A stretch of DNA of 64,000 bases from a bacterium (GTDB lineage Bacteria; Electryoneota; RPQS01). Of this stretch, positions 7,605 through 16,296 are shown in pieces. Below the pieces are notes generated by a model. It did no database searches and was not told the origin of the DNA. It worked only from the letters and a program-made list of their open reading frames with translations. Position 1 is the stretch's first letter. Each line of letters starts with the position of its first letter. The stretch spans positions 310,001 through 374,000 of the forward strand of contig JADJEH010000001.1 in assembly GCA_016702305.1 (NCBI GenBank), read 5' to 3'. The position numbers and the translations under genes were made by a program.

Positions 7605-8978
7605 ATGCGATTTCCAGCCGAACCCTTCCGGATTAAAGTTGTCGAAAAAATCCGCCGCACTACCCGTGACGAACGCGTCGAACTACTCCAGCGCGCCGGG
7701 CTGAACGTCTTCCTTCTGCCCGCCGATTCAATTTACGTTGACCTGCTTACCGACAGCGGTACCGGTGCCATGAGCGATCAGCAGTGGGCCGGGCTTATGA
7801 TCGGCGACGAGAGCTATGCGGGCTCCAAGAGCTTCTTCAAGTTCGAAGCCGCCGTCCGCGATATCACGGGCTTCCCGTTCGTCATTCCCACACATCAAGG
7901 CCGCGTTGCCGAAAACCTGCTGTTCTCCACAATCTGCGAGACCGGCAAGACCGTCATCTCCAACACGCACTTCGACACGACCCGCGCCAACGTCGAGATG
8001 AACCGCGCCGTCGCGCTCGACTTGCCTGTCAAGGAGGCGCTTGATCCGCAGCTTGGTGTGCTGTGGAAAGGCAACATGGACGTCGCCAAGCTTGAAGCGA
8101 AATTGAAGGCCGACCGCGATCACATCCCAATGGTCGTGATGACCGTCACCAACAACTCCACCGGTGGTCAACCAGTCTCGATGGAAAATGTTCGCGCTGC
8201 CTCACGCCTCTGCAAACAATACGGCGTGCCGTTCTTCATTGACTGCGCGCGCTTCGCTGAAAACTGCTGGTTCATCCACGAATTCGAACCCGGCTACAAA
8301 GGCAAGAGCATAATCGAAATTGCGCGCGAATTGTTCAGCCATGCCGACGGCTGCTGGATGTCCGCCAAAAAGGACGCGCTTGTCAATATCGGCGGTTTCA
8401 TCGCTATGAACGATGTCGAACTTTCGCGCAAATTGCAGCAAAAACTCATTTTGATCGAAGGCTTCCCGACGTATGGTGGCCTGGCGGGCCGCGACCTCGA
8501 AGCCGTCGCCATCGGACTCTACGAGGGCATGGAACTCGATTACCTGCACTATCGAACGGCGCAAGTGCGCTATCTCGGCGACATGCTCTGGGATGCCGGT
8601 GTGGCCATCGTTCGACCAGTCGGCGGTCACGCCGTTTTTATTGACGCGAAAGCCTTCTGCGATCATATTCCACCTGAGCATTTCCCCGGCGTCGCCTTGA
8701 CATGCTCGCTCTATCGCGAAGCCGGTATTCGCGGCGTGGAAATCGGTTCGTTGATGTTTGGTCACGCCGATCCTAAGACCGGCAAACACGTCGCTCCGTC
8801 GCTTGAACTCGTGCGACTCGCCATTCCACGCCGCGTCTATACCACCGCGCACATGACCTACGTCGCCGAGTCCATCACTGAACTCTTCAAGAATCGTCAC
8901 AGTATCAAGCCCATGCGCCTGACCTACGAAGCGCCCGTGCTTCGACACTTCACAGCGCACTTGGAAGAGATTGAATAA
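7605..8978 (+). CDS. tnaA: Tryptophanase (tryptophan indole-lyase)
   Basis: 457-residue PLP beta-eliminating lyase of the tryptophanase/tyrosine phenol-lyase family. The PLP lysine is the second K of MSAKKDALVNIGG (K256). FPTYGGLAGRDLEA, FIDCARFAEN and THQGRVAEN are family motifs. Two positions that separate the activities favour tryptophanase. The site that is Arg in tyrosine phenol-lyase (MERG) reads VEIG here (I380), and the C-terminal LRHFTAHL keeps the tryptophanase His (H448) where tyrosine phenol-lyase has Phe. The products would be indole, pyruvate and ammonia. No TnaC-like leader peptide or tryptophan permease gene is next to it. It overlaps the downstream SDR gene by 8 nt. Confidence 0.9.
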   Translation: MRFPAEPFRIKVVEKIRRTTRDERVELLQRAGLNVFLLPADSIYVDLLTDSGTGAMSDQQWAGLMIGDESYAGSKSFFKFEAAVRDITGFPFVIPTHQGRVAENLLFSTICETGKTVISNTHFDTTRANVEMNRAVALDLPVKEALDPQLGVLWKGNMDVAKLEAKLKADRDHIPMVVMTVTNNSTGGQPVSMENVRAASRLCKQYGVPFFIDCARFAENCWFIHEFEPGYKGKSIIEIARELFSHADGCWMSAKKDALVNIGGFIAMNDVELSRKLQQKLILIEGFPTYGGLAGRDLEAVAIGLYEGMELDYLHYRTAQVRYLGDMLWDAGVAIVRPVGGHAVFIDAKAFCDHIPPEHFPGVALTCSLYREAGIRGVEIGSLMFGHADPKTGKHVAPSLELVRLAIPRRVYTTAHMTYVAESITELFKNRHSIKPMRLTYEAPVLRHFTAHLEEIE

Positions 8979-9840
8979 GTTCACCCGCGTTGTCGTCATC
9001 ACCGGCTGCTCGAGCGGCATCGGCCGCGCCGCCGCCTTTCATTTTGCTCGTCACGGCTGGGCCGTCGTCGGCACTGTGCGCGAACAGTTTCAGCTCTATT
9101 CACTTTCCGCCGAATTGCATCAAGCTTCGCTGCACACATCGCTGGTCCTGTGCGACGTTACGCGCGAGGACGACGTCGTGCAGTTGGTCAGTCACGCAAT
9201 CGAGCGCTTCGGCAGGGTGGACGTCTTGATCAACAACGCCGGATTCGCGCGCAGCGGCTGCCTTGAACTTGTGACGATGGACGAAGCGCGTGCGCAGGTT
9301 GAAGTGAACACGCTCGCGCCAATTCGCCTGACGCAATTGCTGTTGCCGCACTGGCGCAAACAGGGCGGAGGCCGCATCATCAATATCTCGTCGGTCGCCG
9401 GGCGCGTCACGCTGCCGTGGAACGGCTGGTACTCCGCGTCGAAATTCGCGCTGGAAGCGCTCACCGATGCGCTGCGTCTTGAACTGCGTCCATTCAAAAT
9501 TGACGTCGTCTCCGTGCTCGCCGGACCCGTGTTGACAAAATTCGTGTCTAACGTCAAATTGACCGAGCCGCCCACCGACGCGCCAGAAATCTATCGGCGC
9601 ATTCACGACTTCGCACAGATTCGCCGGGCCGCCCCCCGACCCGGTGCGTGGACCGCCGAGCGTTGCGCCGCACTTCTGTATGAAATCGCAACTGTCACCC
9701 GTCCGCGTACGCGCTACGTTACGGGGGCCAAGGCACAAATGGCCATCCTGCTGCGCAAACTGTTACCCGACAGGCTCTGGGATCGTCTGCTCCTGCGCGC
9801 CTACGGCGTGTCTTCATTGCTCACTAAACGCACTGCATGA
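8971..9840 (+). CDS. Short-chain dehydrogenase/reductase
   Basis: 289 residues, classical SDR. It has the glycine-rich cofactor motif TGCSSGIG (11-18), NNAG at 88-91, the catalytic Ser region IINISSVAG and the YSASK pair (Y154, K158). Long C-terminal helices make it slightly longer than the 250-residue norm. The aspartate in CDVTRED is the usual adenine-contacting residue; NAD versus NADP is not decided. The substrate is unknown. The TTG start lies inside the end of the tryptophanase gene and the stop overlaps the HAD gene by 4 nt, so all three are probably translated together; a link with indole or tryptophan metabolism is only suggested by this. Confidence 0.87.
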   Translation: MNKFTRVVVITGCSSGIGRAAAFHFARHGWAVVGTVREQFQLYSLSAELHQASLHTSLVLCDVTREDDVVQLVSHAIERFGRVDVLINNAGFARSGCLELVTMDEARAQVEVNTLAPIRLTQLLLPHWRKQGGGRIINISSVAGRVTLPWNGWYSASKFALEALTDALRLELRPFKIDVVSVLAGPVLTKFVSNVKLTEPPTDAPEIYRRIHDFAQIRRAAPRPGAWTAERCAALLYEIATVTRPRTRYVTGAKAQMAILLRKLLPDRLWDRLLLRAYGVSSLLTKRTA

Positions 9841-10475
9841 TTAAAGCTGTCTTTTTCGACTTCGACGGTACACTGATTGACTCGATGCCCGCGCACGTTA
9901 TCGCGTGGGAGCAAATCCTCGGCGAGGTCGGGATTCGTCTCGACGATCTCTATTTCCAATTGCACGAGGGCGAAAAGGCCGAGGACACTGTCGCCCGCTT
10001 GCTCGCCGAGCATAACGTTCACTACTCGCACGCGCAGCAGGCCGAGCTGATCGAGCGCAAACGAGCGCTCTACCGCTCCAACGCGTCCGCTGGACTAATC
10101 CCTGAGGCAGCTGAACTGGTTCGTGAACTGAATCATCGCGGTATCGCCTGCGACATCGTCACCGGCTCGATCCGCAGTAACATGGACGCCGTGCTGTCGG
10201 CCGAAGAGTTCGCGCTCTTTCGTTCAATCTTTACGCCCGCGGAATATGGTCGCGGCAAGCCCGCGCCGGATCCCTACTTGAAGGCGCTCGAACAGAGCGG
10301 CCTGGCGGCCCACGAGTGCCTCGCGCTTGAAAATGCGCCGCTTGGCGTACAATCGGCGAAAGCCGCAGGCCTGCGCACCGTCGCCGTTACGACAACGTTG
10401 CCCCCCAGCTATCTGAGCGAAGCGGATCATGTGATTCATCGCTTCGCCGATTTTCTTCATCTATTGGAACCTTGA
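9837..10475 (+). CDS. HAD-superfamily phosphatase/phosphomutase (subfamily IA)
   Basis: 212 residues with all HAD motifs: DFDGTLIDS at 8-16 (nucleophile D8, acid D10), VTGS, the lysine in GRGKPAPDPYLKAL, and ENAPLGVQSAKAAG. The cap and overall pattern resemble beta-phosphoglucomutase and related sugar-phosphate phosphatases. The substrate cannot be set from sequence. It overlaps the SDR stop (ATGA) and is followed within 8 nt by fbp, so a role in sugar-phosphate housekeeping is plausible. Confidence 0.87.
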   Translation: MIKAVFFDFDGTLIDSMPAHVIAWEQILGEVGIRLDDLYFQLHEGEKAEDTVARLLAEHNVHYSHAQQAELIERKRALYRSNASAGLIPEAAELVRELNHRGIACDIVTGSIRSNMDAVLSAEEFALFRSIFTPAEYGRGKPAPDPYLKALEQSGLAAHECLALENAPLGVQSAKAAGLRTVAVTTTLPPSYLSEADHVIHRFADFLHLLEP

Positions 10476-10483
10476 GGTATCCG

Positions 10484-11506
10484 ATGAGCCCCCTCCGTAC
10501 CTGTAGCATTGAACGCCACTTCATCGAGCAACAGCAGCTTCATCCTGAAGCCACCGGCGAACTGACGCGCCTAATGCATCAGTTGGCCTTCGCCGCCAAG
10601 CAGATCACAAAGGAAGTGCGCAGCGCCGGATTGTCTGACATTCTTGGCGTGGCCGGGCACACCAACGTGCAAGGCGAAGTCGTTCAAAAACTCGACGAAA
10701 TCACCAACGATGTCATCTATCGCGCCATGGATCACGCCGGCGTGCTCTGCTGCATGGCCTCCGAGGAACGCGCCGATATGATCCCGATTCCAGCCGAATT
10801 TGAGTACGGGAAATACACGCTGGCCTTCGACCCGCTCGACGGCAGCTCGAATATTGACGCCAACATCAATGTCGGCACTATTTTCGCTATTCACCGGCGC
10901 TCGTCTCCCGACGGCACTCCCGGCACGGTTGAAGATCTTCTGCAGCCCGGCCGCGAACTCGTCGTGGCGGGCTATATCGTCTACGGCAGCTCCACCATGA
11001 TGGTCTACACCACCGGCCACGGCGTGAATGGCTTCACACTGGAACCATCCATCGGCGAATTCCTGCTGTCACATCCGGATATGCGCATTCCGCAGCACGG
11101 GAAGTACTTCAGCATCAACATGGGCAACTATCATTACTGGAGCGAGGGAGTCCGCAAATACATAGACCATATCATCGCGCCGAACAACCAGCATGGCACG
11201 CCCTATTCGTCGCGTTACATCGGTTCCATGATCGCTGACGTCCACCGCACGCTGCTCTATGGCGGCCTGTTCATGTATCCGCTCGACTACAAAGACCCGC
11301 AAAAACCCAAGTCAAAGCTGCGCCTGCTTTATGAAGCCTCGCCCATGTCTATGGTCATTGAACAGGCCGGCGGTGCGTCGTCCGACGGAAGCCAGTCCAT
11401 TCTTGACGTAATCCCCAGAGGATTGCATGACCGCGTGCAACTCTTCGTCGGTTCGCGTGACAATCTTGCGGAGCTCTTGTCCTTCCTCGAGAAATACGAC
11501 GGTTGA
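10484..11506 (+). CDS. fbp: Class I fructose-1,6-bisphosphatase
   Basis: 340 residues, the usual length for this gluconeogenic enzyme, which hydrolyses fructose 1,6-bisphosphate to fructose 6-phosphate. The metal and active-site motif FDPLDGSSNIDANINVG, GSMIADVHRTLLYGG and YEASPMSMVIEQAGG are diagnostic. ATG 10484 is chosen because a GAGG sits 6 nt before it; the frame could extend to TTG 10472. It is the last gene of the plus-strand unit that starts at the XRE regulator, and a strong hairpin closes the unit 26 nt downstream. Confidence 0.97.
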   Translation: MSPLRTCSIERHFIEQQQLHPEATGELTRLMHQLAFAAKQITKEVRSAGLSDILGVAGHTNVQGEVVQKLDEITNDVIYRAMDHAGVLCCMASEERADMIPIPAEFEYGKYTLAFDPLDGSSNIDANINVGTIFAIHRRSSPDGTPGTVEDLLQPGRELVVAGYIVYGSSTMMVYTTGHGVNGFTLEPSIGEFLLSHPDMRIPQHGKYFSINMGNYHYWSEGVRKYIDHIIAPNNQHGTPYSSRYIGSMIADVHRTLLYGGLFMYPLDYKDPQKPKSKLRLLYEASPMSMVIEQAGGASSDGSQSILDVIPRGLHDRVQLFVGSRDNLAELLSFLEKYDG

Positions 11507-11531
11507 TCGCACGCATCACTCGCACAAAATA

Positions 11532-11560
11532 AACGAGGCCCGGGTAATCCGGGCCTCGTT
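11532..11560. terminator. Bidirectional intrinsic terminator between fbp and the MFS gene
   Basis: A 12-bp perfect stem (11532-11543 with 11549-11560) and 5-nt loop, symmetrical enough to serve both convergent genes. A-rich sequence precedes it (giving U's on the minus strand), while the plus-strand tail is only TT then CGATT. Confidence 0.8.
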
Positions 11561-11585
11561 CGATTGTCAGCACAGGGCCTGACCT

Positions 11586-12764
11586 TTAATCTTTGCTAAT
11601 GTCGCCAACCGCGTCCGGTTTGGTCCCGATCTTCAATAACGAAATCGCACCGATCAACAGACCGCCGCACCAGTAGGGTGCCGACAGACCGACAAACTGA
11701 AACAGTGCCGTACCGCTGGGCGGACCGAACACTCGTCCCAGCGCGCCAATGGACTGCGCCGTGCCCATCGTCAAACCTTGCTTGTCCGGCGGCGCGGTCT
11801 TGGAGATGAGCGAGTTGATTGTCGGATTCATCACCGCGGAGCCCATCGCCAGAAGCGGGGTGACCAAAACCAATTGCAGCACCGTTCGTACCTGACCCGT
11901 CGCAATCAAACCGATTGCCATTAGTACCAATCCCGTGCGCGCCAGCGTGACCTCGCCGAAGCGTCGCACAAGTTTGCCCATCAGTGCGCCCTGAATAATC
12001 GCCGAGATCACTCCAACCTCGGCCAAAATCCAGCCGACATGCACCGCGTCAAGCCCCAAACGATGCTCGCCGAACAACGCGAAGGTGCCCTCCATTTGCG
12101 AGAAGGCGAATACCTGCATGAAAAAGATGAAGATCAGCACGGCCATGTAGGGTATCGAAAGAACTTCGCGCAAAGCGCCGGTCGAGAGCAGGCCGCGATG
12201 CGATGTTCCGCCGCGATCAGAGTGCGTTTCAGGCAGCTTCCAAAACGCCCATACGAAATTGATGGTGGACAATCCTGCTGCGACCAGCGCCGGAAACCCA
12301 TAACCGAATTGCGTGAGCACACCGCCTACGGCCGGACCGAAAATGAAACCCATCCCGAACGCCGCGCCAATCAACCCCATCCCTTTAGCGCGATCCTCCG
12401 GTGAGGTCGTATCGGCAATATACGCCTGCGCCGTCGGCAGCGTCGCACTGGAAAGAATCCCGGCGAGAATCCGCGCCGCAAACAGCATCGGGAGCGTAGT
12501 CGCCAAACCAAACATCAGAAATGCCGCCGCCGATCCCGCTAACCCGGTCAGCATAACGGGCCGCCGCCCGACCCGGTCCGATAGCCTTCCCCACAGCGGT
12601 GCAAAAAGAAAATGCATCGCTGAATACGTTGCCGAGAAAATGCCTATCGTTACGAAACTCGCACCAAAACTCTCCGCGTAAAACGGCAACGCCGGTATGA
12701 TCAGCCCGAAACCGAGCAGATCAATAAATATCGTCAGGAACAGAATGGCGAGTTTCGAGTTCAT
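11586..12764 (-). CDS. MFS transporter, TCR/Tet drug-efflux type
   Basis: 392 residues with about 12 hydrophobic segments. The loop 2-3 signature LWGRLSDRVGRRPVML marks the major facilitator superfamily, and FIDLLGFGLIIPALPFY near the N-terminus plus AYIADTTSPEDRAKGMG are characteristic of the TetA/multidrug proton-antiporter subgroup. Substrate unknown; inner membrane. ATG 12764 begins directly before the first helix; the frame could extend by 10 codons to TTG 12794, but that codon belongs to a TTGACA-like string and is less likely. It is a single-gene unit, convergent with fbp. Confidence 0.88.
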   Translation of the reverse strand: MNSKLAILFLTIFIDLLGFGLIIPALPFYAESFGASFVTIGIFSATYSAMHFLFAPLWGRLSDRVGRRPVMLTGLAGSAAAFLMFGLATTLPMLFAARILAGILSSATLPTAQAYIADTTSPEDRAKGMGLIGAAFGMGFIFGPAVGGVLTQFGYGFPALVAAGLSTINFVWAFWKLPETHSDRGGTSHRGLLSTGALREVLSIPYMAVLIFIFFMQVFAFSQMEGTFALFGEHRLGLDAVHVGWILAEVGVISAIIQGALMGKLVRRFGEVTLARTGLVLMAIGLIATGQVRTVLQLVLVTPLLAMGSAVMNPTINSLISKTAPPDKQGLTMGTAQSIGALGRVFGPPSGTALFQFVGLSAPYWCGGLLIGAISLLKIGTKPDAVGDISKD

Positions 12765-12792
12765 AGTCGTATCGGCGAGAAGAGAATCTGTC

Positions 12793-12821
12793 AATATACG
12801 GAAGTCTCACCCCATAGTAAA
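12793..12821 (-). promoter_or_regulatory. Candidate promoter of the MFS transporter gene
   Basis: On the minus strand TTTACT (12821-12816), 17-bp spacer, TATATT (12798-12793), about 30 nt before the ATG. The -10 matches the TATNTT form seen at the stronger promoters here; the -35 is imperfect and no good ribosome-binding site follows. Confidence 0.35.
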
Positions 12822-12898
12822 CGTGCGACTCTCCGCATTCCCCCGCCACATGCAGTTTGTACACGCCGTCGGCCCGTAACGGCCGATTTGTACGACGC

Positions 12899-12927
12899 TT
12901 GACAACCTCTTTATAGTTTTGTATTTT
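12899..12927 (+). promoter_or_regulatory. Promoter of the tRNA-Leu/tig/clpP/clpX unit
   Basis: TTGACA (12899-12904), 17-bp spacer, TATTTT (12922-12927), preceded by G. The tRNA starts 13 nt after the -10. The first ten bases (TTGACAA-CT) and the GTATYTTGG end match the promoter at 2397 with identical spacing. Confidence 0.75.
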
Positions 12928-12939
12928 GGCTGTTTAGCC

Positions 12940-13023
12940 GCGAGAGTGGCGGAATTGGCAGACGCGCCAGATTTAGGTTCTGGTATCCGAGAGGGTGTGG
13001 GGGTTCGAGTCCCCCCTTTCGCA
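12940..13023 (+). tRNA. tRNA-Leu (anticodon TAG)
   Basis: 84 nt with the long variable arm of class II tRNAs. The acceptor stem GCGAGAG (12940-12946) pairs with CTTTCGC (13016-13022). The anticodon stem CCAGA/TCTGG encloses the loop TTTAGGT with anticodon TAG at 12974-12976, and the T arm has GGGGG-TTCGAGT-CCCCC. The CCA end is not encoded. Trigger factor starts 24 nt downstream, so the tRNA is probably cut from the tig transcript. Confidence 0.95.
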
Positions 13024-13046
13024 CAAGCTATCGGTCGGAGGAAATT

Positions 13047-14351
13047 TTGGAATTAATTGTTGAAAATAAGCGACTTAGCGAGGTCCAAGCCGAGCTAATC
13101 GTGGCCGTCCCGGCCGAGTATATGACCGCCGAAGTCGAGCGCAAGCTGGCCAGCGTGGCAGCCCATGCGGACGTCCCCGGTTTCCGACGCGGCAAAATAC
13201 CGCGAAATATCCTGCTCCAAAAGTACGGCCCGGCCATCACAGAGGACACTGTTCAGACCGTCTTACAAGAGGCCTACCGCACCGCTTTGGAGCAAGAAAA
13301 GCTCTTCCCGGTCACCCCGGGCGAAATGAGCGAAATCAACTTCGAGCCCGGCCAGCCCTTGACCTTCAAGGTCATCGTCGAGCTTCTACCGGACATCACG
13401 GTACCTGAATTGTCCGAAATTTCCGTCGAGTTGAAGGACCCGCAGGCGGATGACGAGGACATTAACACGGCGCTCGACTCGCTCCGCGAAGGCCAGGCCG
13501 TGCTGGTTCCGTCTGACGACCCCGTGGACCAGCACTCCGTCGTGACCTTCGATCTGCAGGAGCTCGATGACTCCGGCGTGCCCATGATTGGCCGCTCCCA
13601 GAAGGGCGTGACCGTGGACATGAGCCGCCAGTCGCTTGGCGAGGAGTTTGCATCAAAAATGACCGGACTGACCAACGATCAGACGACCACCGTCACGTTC
13701 CACCGTGGTGAGGGCCAGTCCTTGCGCACCCAAATTACCATTCGCAATGTCCAGCGCAAGGAGCTGCCCGAAGTGGACGACCAATTCGTCCAGTCGGTCA
13801 ACCCGAATCTTACATCCCTTGATGATTTGCGCTCCGACCTGCGCCGCTACATCGAGTCGCGCGCCGGACACGCCGCGCGCCAGCAGATGTTCCGGACACT
13901 GGCCGATGAGCTCCTGCGGCGCTCTGAGTTCCAAGTGCCGCCGCGTATGCTGGACAACTACCTTGACCGGATGGCCGATGAAGCCGTGCACAACAGCAAG
14001 GGCCATCACGACGATCATGCCATGGCGGAGTTCCGTGAAAAGTACCGCGCGTCCGCGATCTGGACGTTGCGCTGGTACCTTATGCGCAACCGCCTGATTC
14101 AACTGTTTGATCTGCGCGCCACCGAAGACGACGTCAACGAAGAACTCGCGCGCTTGGCGACGCTCGAAGATGAAATGCTCGATGACTTCCGCAAACGGTT
14201 GACGCCTGATCAGATCCAACAGGTGCACGACGATATTCAGGAACGCAAAGTCTTCGACTATCTTGAAGCACAGGTGCAGCTCCAGAAGACTCCGATCTCG
14301 CTCGCCGAGTTTGAAGGCCGTACGGAGCCGTCCAAAATCATCACCGTCTAA
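13047..14351 (+). CDS. tig: Trigger factor, ribosome-bound chaperone
   Basis: 434 residues. The N-terminal ribosome-docking domain has the signature GFRRGK (45-50; GFRxGK in the family), followed by an FKBP-like domain (about 150-245) and a helical C-terminal chaperone domain. It folds nascent chains at the exit tunnel and catalyses prolyl isomerisation. The TTG start at 13047 is supported by GGAGG (13037-13041) five bases upstream and by the conserved N-terminus starting there. It sits between tRNA-Leu and clpP-clpX, the common tig-clpP-clpX order. Confidence 0.96.
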   Translation: MELIVENKRLSEVQAELIVAVPAEYMTAEVERKLASVAAHADVPGFRRGKIPRNILLQKYGPAITEDTVQTVLQEAYRTALEQEKLFPVTPGEMSEINFEPGQPLTFKVIVELLPDITVPELSEISVELKDPQADDEDINTALDSLREGQAVLVPSDDPVDQHSVVTFDLQELDDSGVPMIGRSQKGVTVDMSRQSLGEEFASKMTGLTNDQTTTVTFHRGEGQSLRTQITIRNVQRKELPEVDDQFVQSVNPNLTSLDDLRSDLRRYIESRAGHAARQQMFRTLADELLRRSEFQVPPRMLDNYLDRMADEAVHNSKGHHDDHAMAEFREKYRASAIWTLRWYLMRNRLIQLFDLRATEDDVNEELARLATLEDEMLDDFRKRLTPDQIQQVHDDIQERKVFDYLEAQVQLQKTPISLAEFEGRTEPSKIITV

Positions 14352-14383
14352 TCATCATGTTCGAAATAGGAGACCATACGTCC

Positions 14384-14980
14384 ATGGCATTAGTCCCCAT
14401 GGTTGTCGAGCAGACGGGTCGCGGCGAACGCGCCTTCGACATCTATTCCCGCCTGCTCAAGGAACGCATCATCATCGTCAGTACTCCCATTGACGATCAT
14501 ATCGCCAGTCTCGTGGTGGCGCAGTTGATCTTCCTCGCGGCGGAAGACCCCGAAAAGGACATTAGCCTGTATATCAACAGCCCCGGCGGCGTCGTCACCG
14601 CGGGCCTTGCGATTTATGATACGATGCAGCATGTGAAGCCCGATGTCGCCACGATCTGCATCGGCCAGGCCGCTTCGATGGGCGCCTTCCTGCTGGCCGC
14701 CGGCGCCAAAGGCAAACGCAGCATTCTCCCCAACGCACGTGTTATGATCCATCAACCTATGGGCGGCGCGCAAGGGCAGGCATCCGATATTGACATCATG
14801 GCCAAGGAAATCCTGAAGTTGCGCTCCCGGCTGAATGAGATGCTCGCCAATCATACGGGCCGGCCGCTCGACAAGATTGAACTGGACACCGACCGTAACT
14901 ACTTCATGTCCGCCGAAGAAGCCAAGGAATACGGCATCGTGGACGAGATTATCTATCCGCGCGGCCACGGCAATAAGTAA
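14384..14980 (+). CDS. clpP: ATP-dependent Clp protease, proteolytic subunit
   Basis: 198 residues. The Ser-His-Asp triad is visible: GQAASMGAFLL (S98), RVMIHQP (H123) and the Asp of DTDRN. GGAQGQASDI and the hydrophobic N-terminal region are typical. ClpP forms a 14-subunit chamber fed by ClpX, encoded just downstream. ATG 14384 is preferred over ATG 14357 because AGGAG lies at 14368-14372 and the start then matches the short N-terminus of most ClpP proteins (M-x-x-x-P-x-V-x-E-Q). The nine extra codons of the longer form cannot be excluded. Confidence 0.97.
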   Translation: MALVPMVVEQTGRGERAFDIYSRLLKERIIIVSTPIDDHIASLVVAQLIFLAAEDPEKDISLYINSPGGVVTAGLAIYDTMQHVKPDVATICIGQAASMGAFLLAAGAKGKRSILPNARVMIHQPMGGAQGQASDIDIMAKEILKLRSRLNEMLANHTGRPLDKIELDTDRNYFMSAEEAKEYGIVDEIIYPRGHGNK

Positions 14981-14992
14981 AGGAGCTGCGCT

Positions 14993-16231
14993 GTGACGGA
15001 TCCCCGTCTGGAGCAAGTCTGTTCGTTCTGCGGCCGCTCGGAAAATCAGGTCGCCACGCTGATCAAGCATCAGGACGGTATCGCCATTTGTGACGTGTGT
15101 GTCGAACACGCCCATCAGATTGTTGCGATGTCGCGCGCCGGACGCAAGTCCATCAACCTCTCCGAGTTTCCCACGCCGCGCGAAATGAAGCGCAAGCTCG
15201 ACGAGTACATCATCGGCCAGGACGATGCCAAACGGAAAATCTCGGTCGCCGTCTACAATCACTATAAGCGGATCGCCGGTGCCGAACAGACGTCCGACGT
15301 CGAAATCGAAAAGTCCAATATTCTGCTGATTGGACCGACCGGAACGGGCAAGACTTTGCTCGCGCAGACCATGGCGCGTTTCCTGCACGTCCCGTTCGCC
15401 ATTGCTGATGCCACCACGCTGACGGAAGCGGGCTATGTCGGTGAAGACGTCGAGAATGTCTTGGTGCGCCTGCTGCAAAATTCCGACTATGATGTCGCCC
15501 GCGCTGAGATGGGCATCATCTATATTGACGAAATTGACAAGATCGCCCGCAAAGATCCGAACATGTCCATTACCCGCGATGTGTCCGGCGAAGGCGTCCA
15601 GCAGGCGTTGCTGAAAATTCTCGAAGGCACGGTCGCAAATCTGCCTCCGCAGGGCGGCCGGAAACATCCCGAGCAGAAGTTCATTCAAATGAACACCAAG
15701 AACATTATGTTCATCTGCGGCGGCGCCTTCGAAGGTCTCGAAAAGATCGTCAAGAGCCGCGTTGCCAAATACCCGATCGGCTTCGGAGCGCGCAATATTC
15801 CTGATGCCGCTGAAGACGGCGAATACGTCCTCAAGCGCGTCAGCTTCGAAGATCTGAATTCCTACGGATTGATCCCTGAACTCATCGGACGCCTCCCCGT
15901 GGTGTCGGTGCTCGAACCGCTCTCCGATGAAGCCATGATGAGGATCATGGTCGAGCCGCGCAATGCGCTCGTCAAGCAATATTCACGTCTGTTCGAAATG
16001 GAAGGCGTCAAGCTCACCTTTGAACAGGATGCACTGCTGGCGATCATCCGCGAAGCCCGGCGCCGCAAGACTGGCGCGCGTGCCCTCCGTGCCATTGCCG
16101 AAGAAGCGCTCATGGAGGCCTTCTTCGAAGTACCCAGCCGCAAAGACGTTGGTGAAGTTATCATCGGAGCCGATACCGTGCTCGAAAAGAAACCCGCGCG
16201 TTTCGTCGAGTTGAAAAAGAAGAGCGCTTAG
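14993..16231 (+). CDS. clpX: Clp protease ATP-binding subunit ClpX
   Basis: 412 residues. An N-terminal zinc-binding domain (C10, C13, C34, C37) is followed by a AAA+ ATPase: Walker A GPTGTGKT (114-121), Walker B IIYIDEIDKI, and the sensor 2 region RRRKTGARALR. It unfolds tagged substrates for ClpP. The GTG start at 14993 has AAGGAG eight nt upstream. An intrinsic terminator lies 27 nt after the stop. Confidence 0.97.
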   Translation: MTDPRLEQVCSFCGRSENQVATLIKHQDGIAICDVCVEHAHQIVAMSRAGRKSINLSEFPTPREMKRKLDEYIIGQDDAKRKISVAVYNHYKRIAGAEQTSDVEIEKSNILLIGPTGTGKTLLAQTMARFLHVPFAIADATTLTEAGYVGEDVENVLVRLLQNSDYDVARAEMGIIYIDEIDKIARKDPNMSITRDVSGEGVQQALLKILEGTVANLPPQGGRKHPEQKFIQMNTKNIMFICGGAFEGLEKIVKSRVAKYPIGFGARNIPDAAEDGEYVLKRVSFEDLNSYGLIPELIGRLPVVSVLEPLSDEAMMRIMVEPRNALVKQYSRLFEMEGVKLTFEQDALLAIIREARRRKTGARALRAIAEEALMEAFFEVPSRKDVGEVIIGADTVLEKKPARFVELKKKSA

Positions 16232-16258
16232 CCCTTCCCGCCCGGACCGTTCCTGCTC

Positions 16259-16296
16259 GGCGTGACGACCCACCAAAGTTGTCACGCCGTTTTTTT
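16259..16296 (+). terminator. Intrinsic terminator after clpX, touching the next start codon
   Basis: Stem GGCGTGAC (16259-16266) with GTCACGCC (16281-16288), 14-nt loop, then G and seven T's (16290-16296). The ATG of the next gene is the very next base (16297). Confidence 0.75.

Noticed and set aside
9532..9537. TTGACA inside the SDR gene as an internal promoter
   Set aside because: No TATNTT or TATAAT-like box 16-18 bp downstream; ordinary coding sequence.
12766..12794. TTGACA-N17-TACGAC on the minus strand as promoter of the MFS gene
   Set aside because: The -10 would end 2 nt before the ATG and matches poorly (TACGAC); the TTTACT-TATATT pair further upstream fits better.
14390..15979. 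529-codon open frame on the minus strand opposite clpP and clpX
   Set aside because: Antisense shadow of two well-identified genes; no start signal and no domain.
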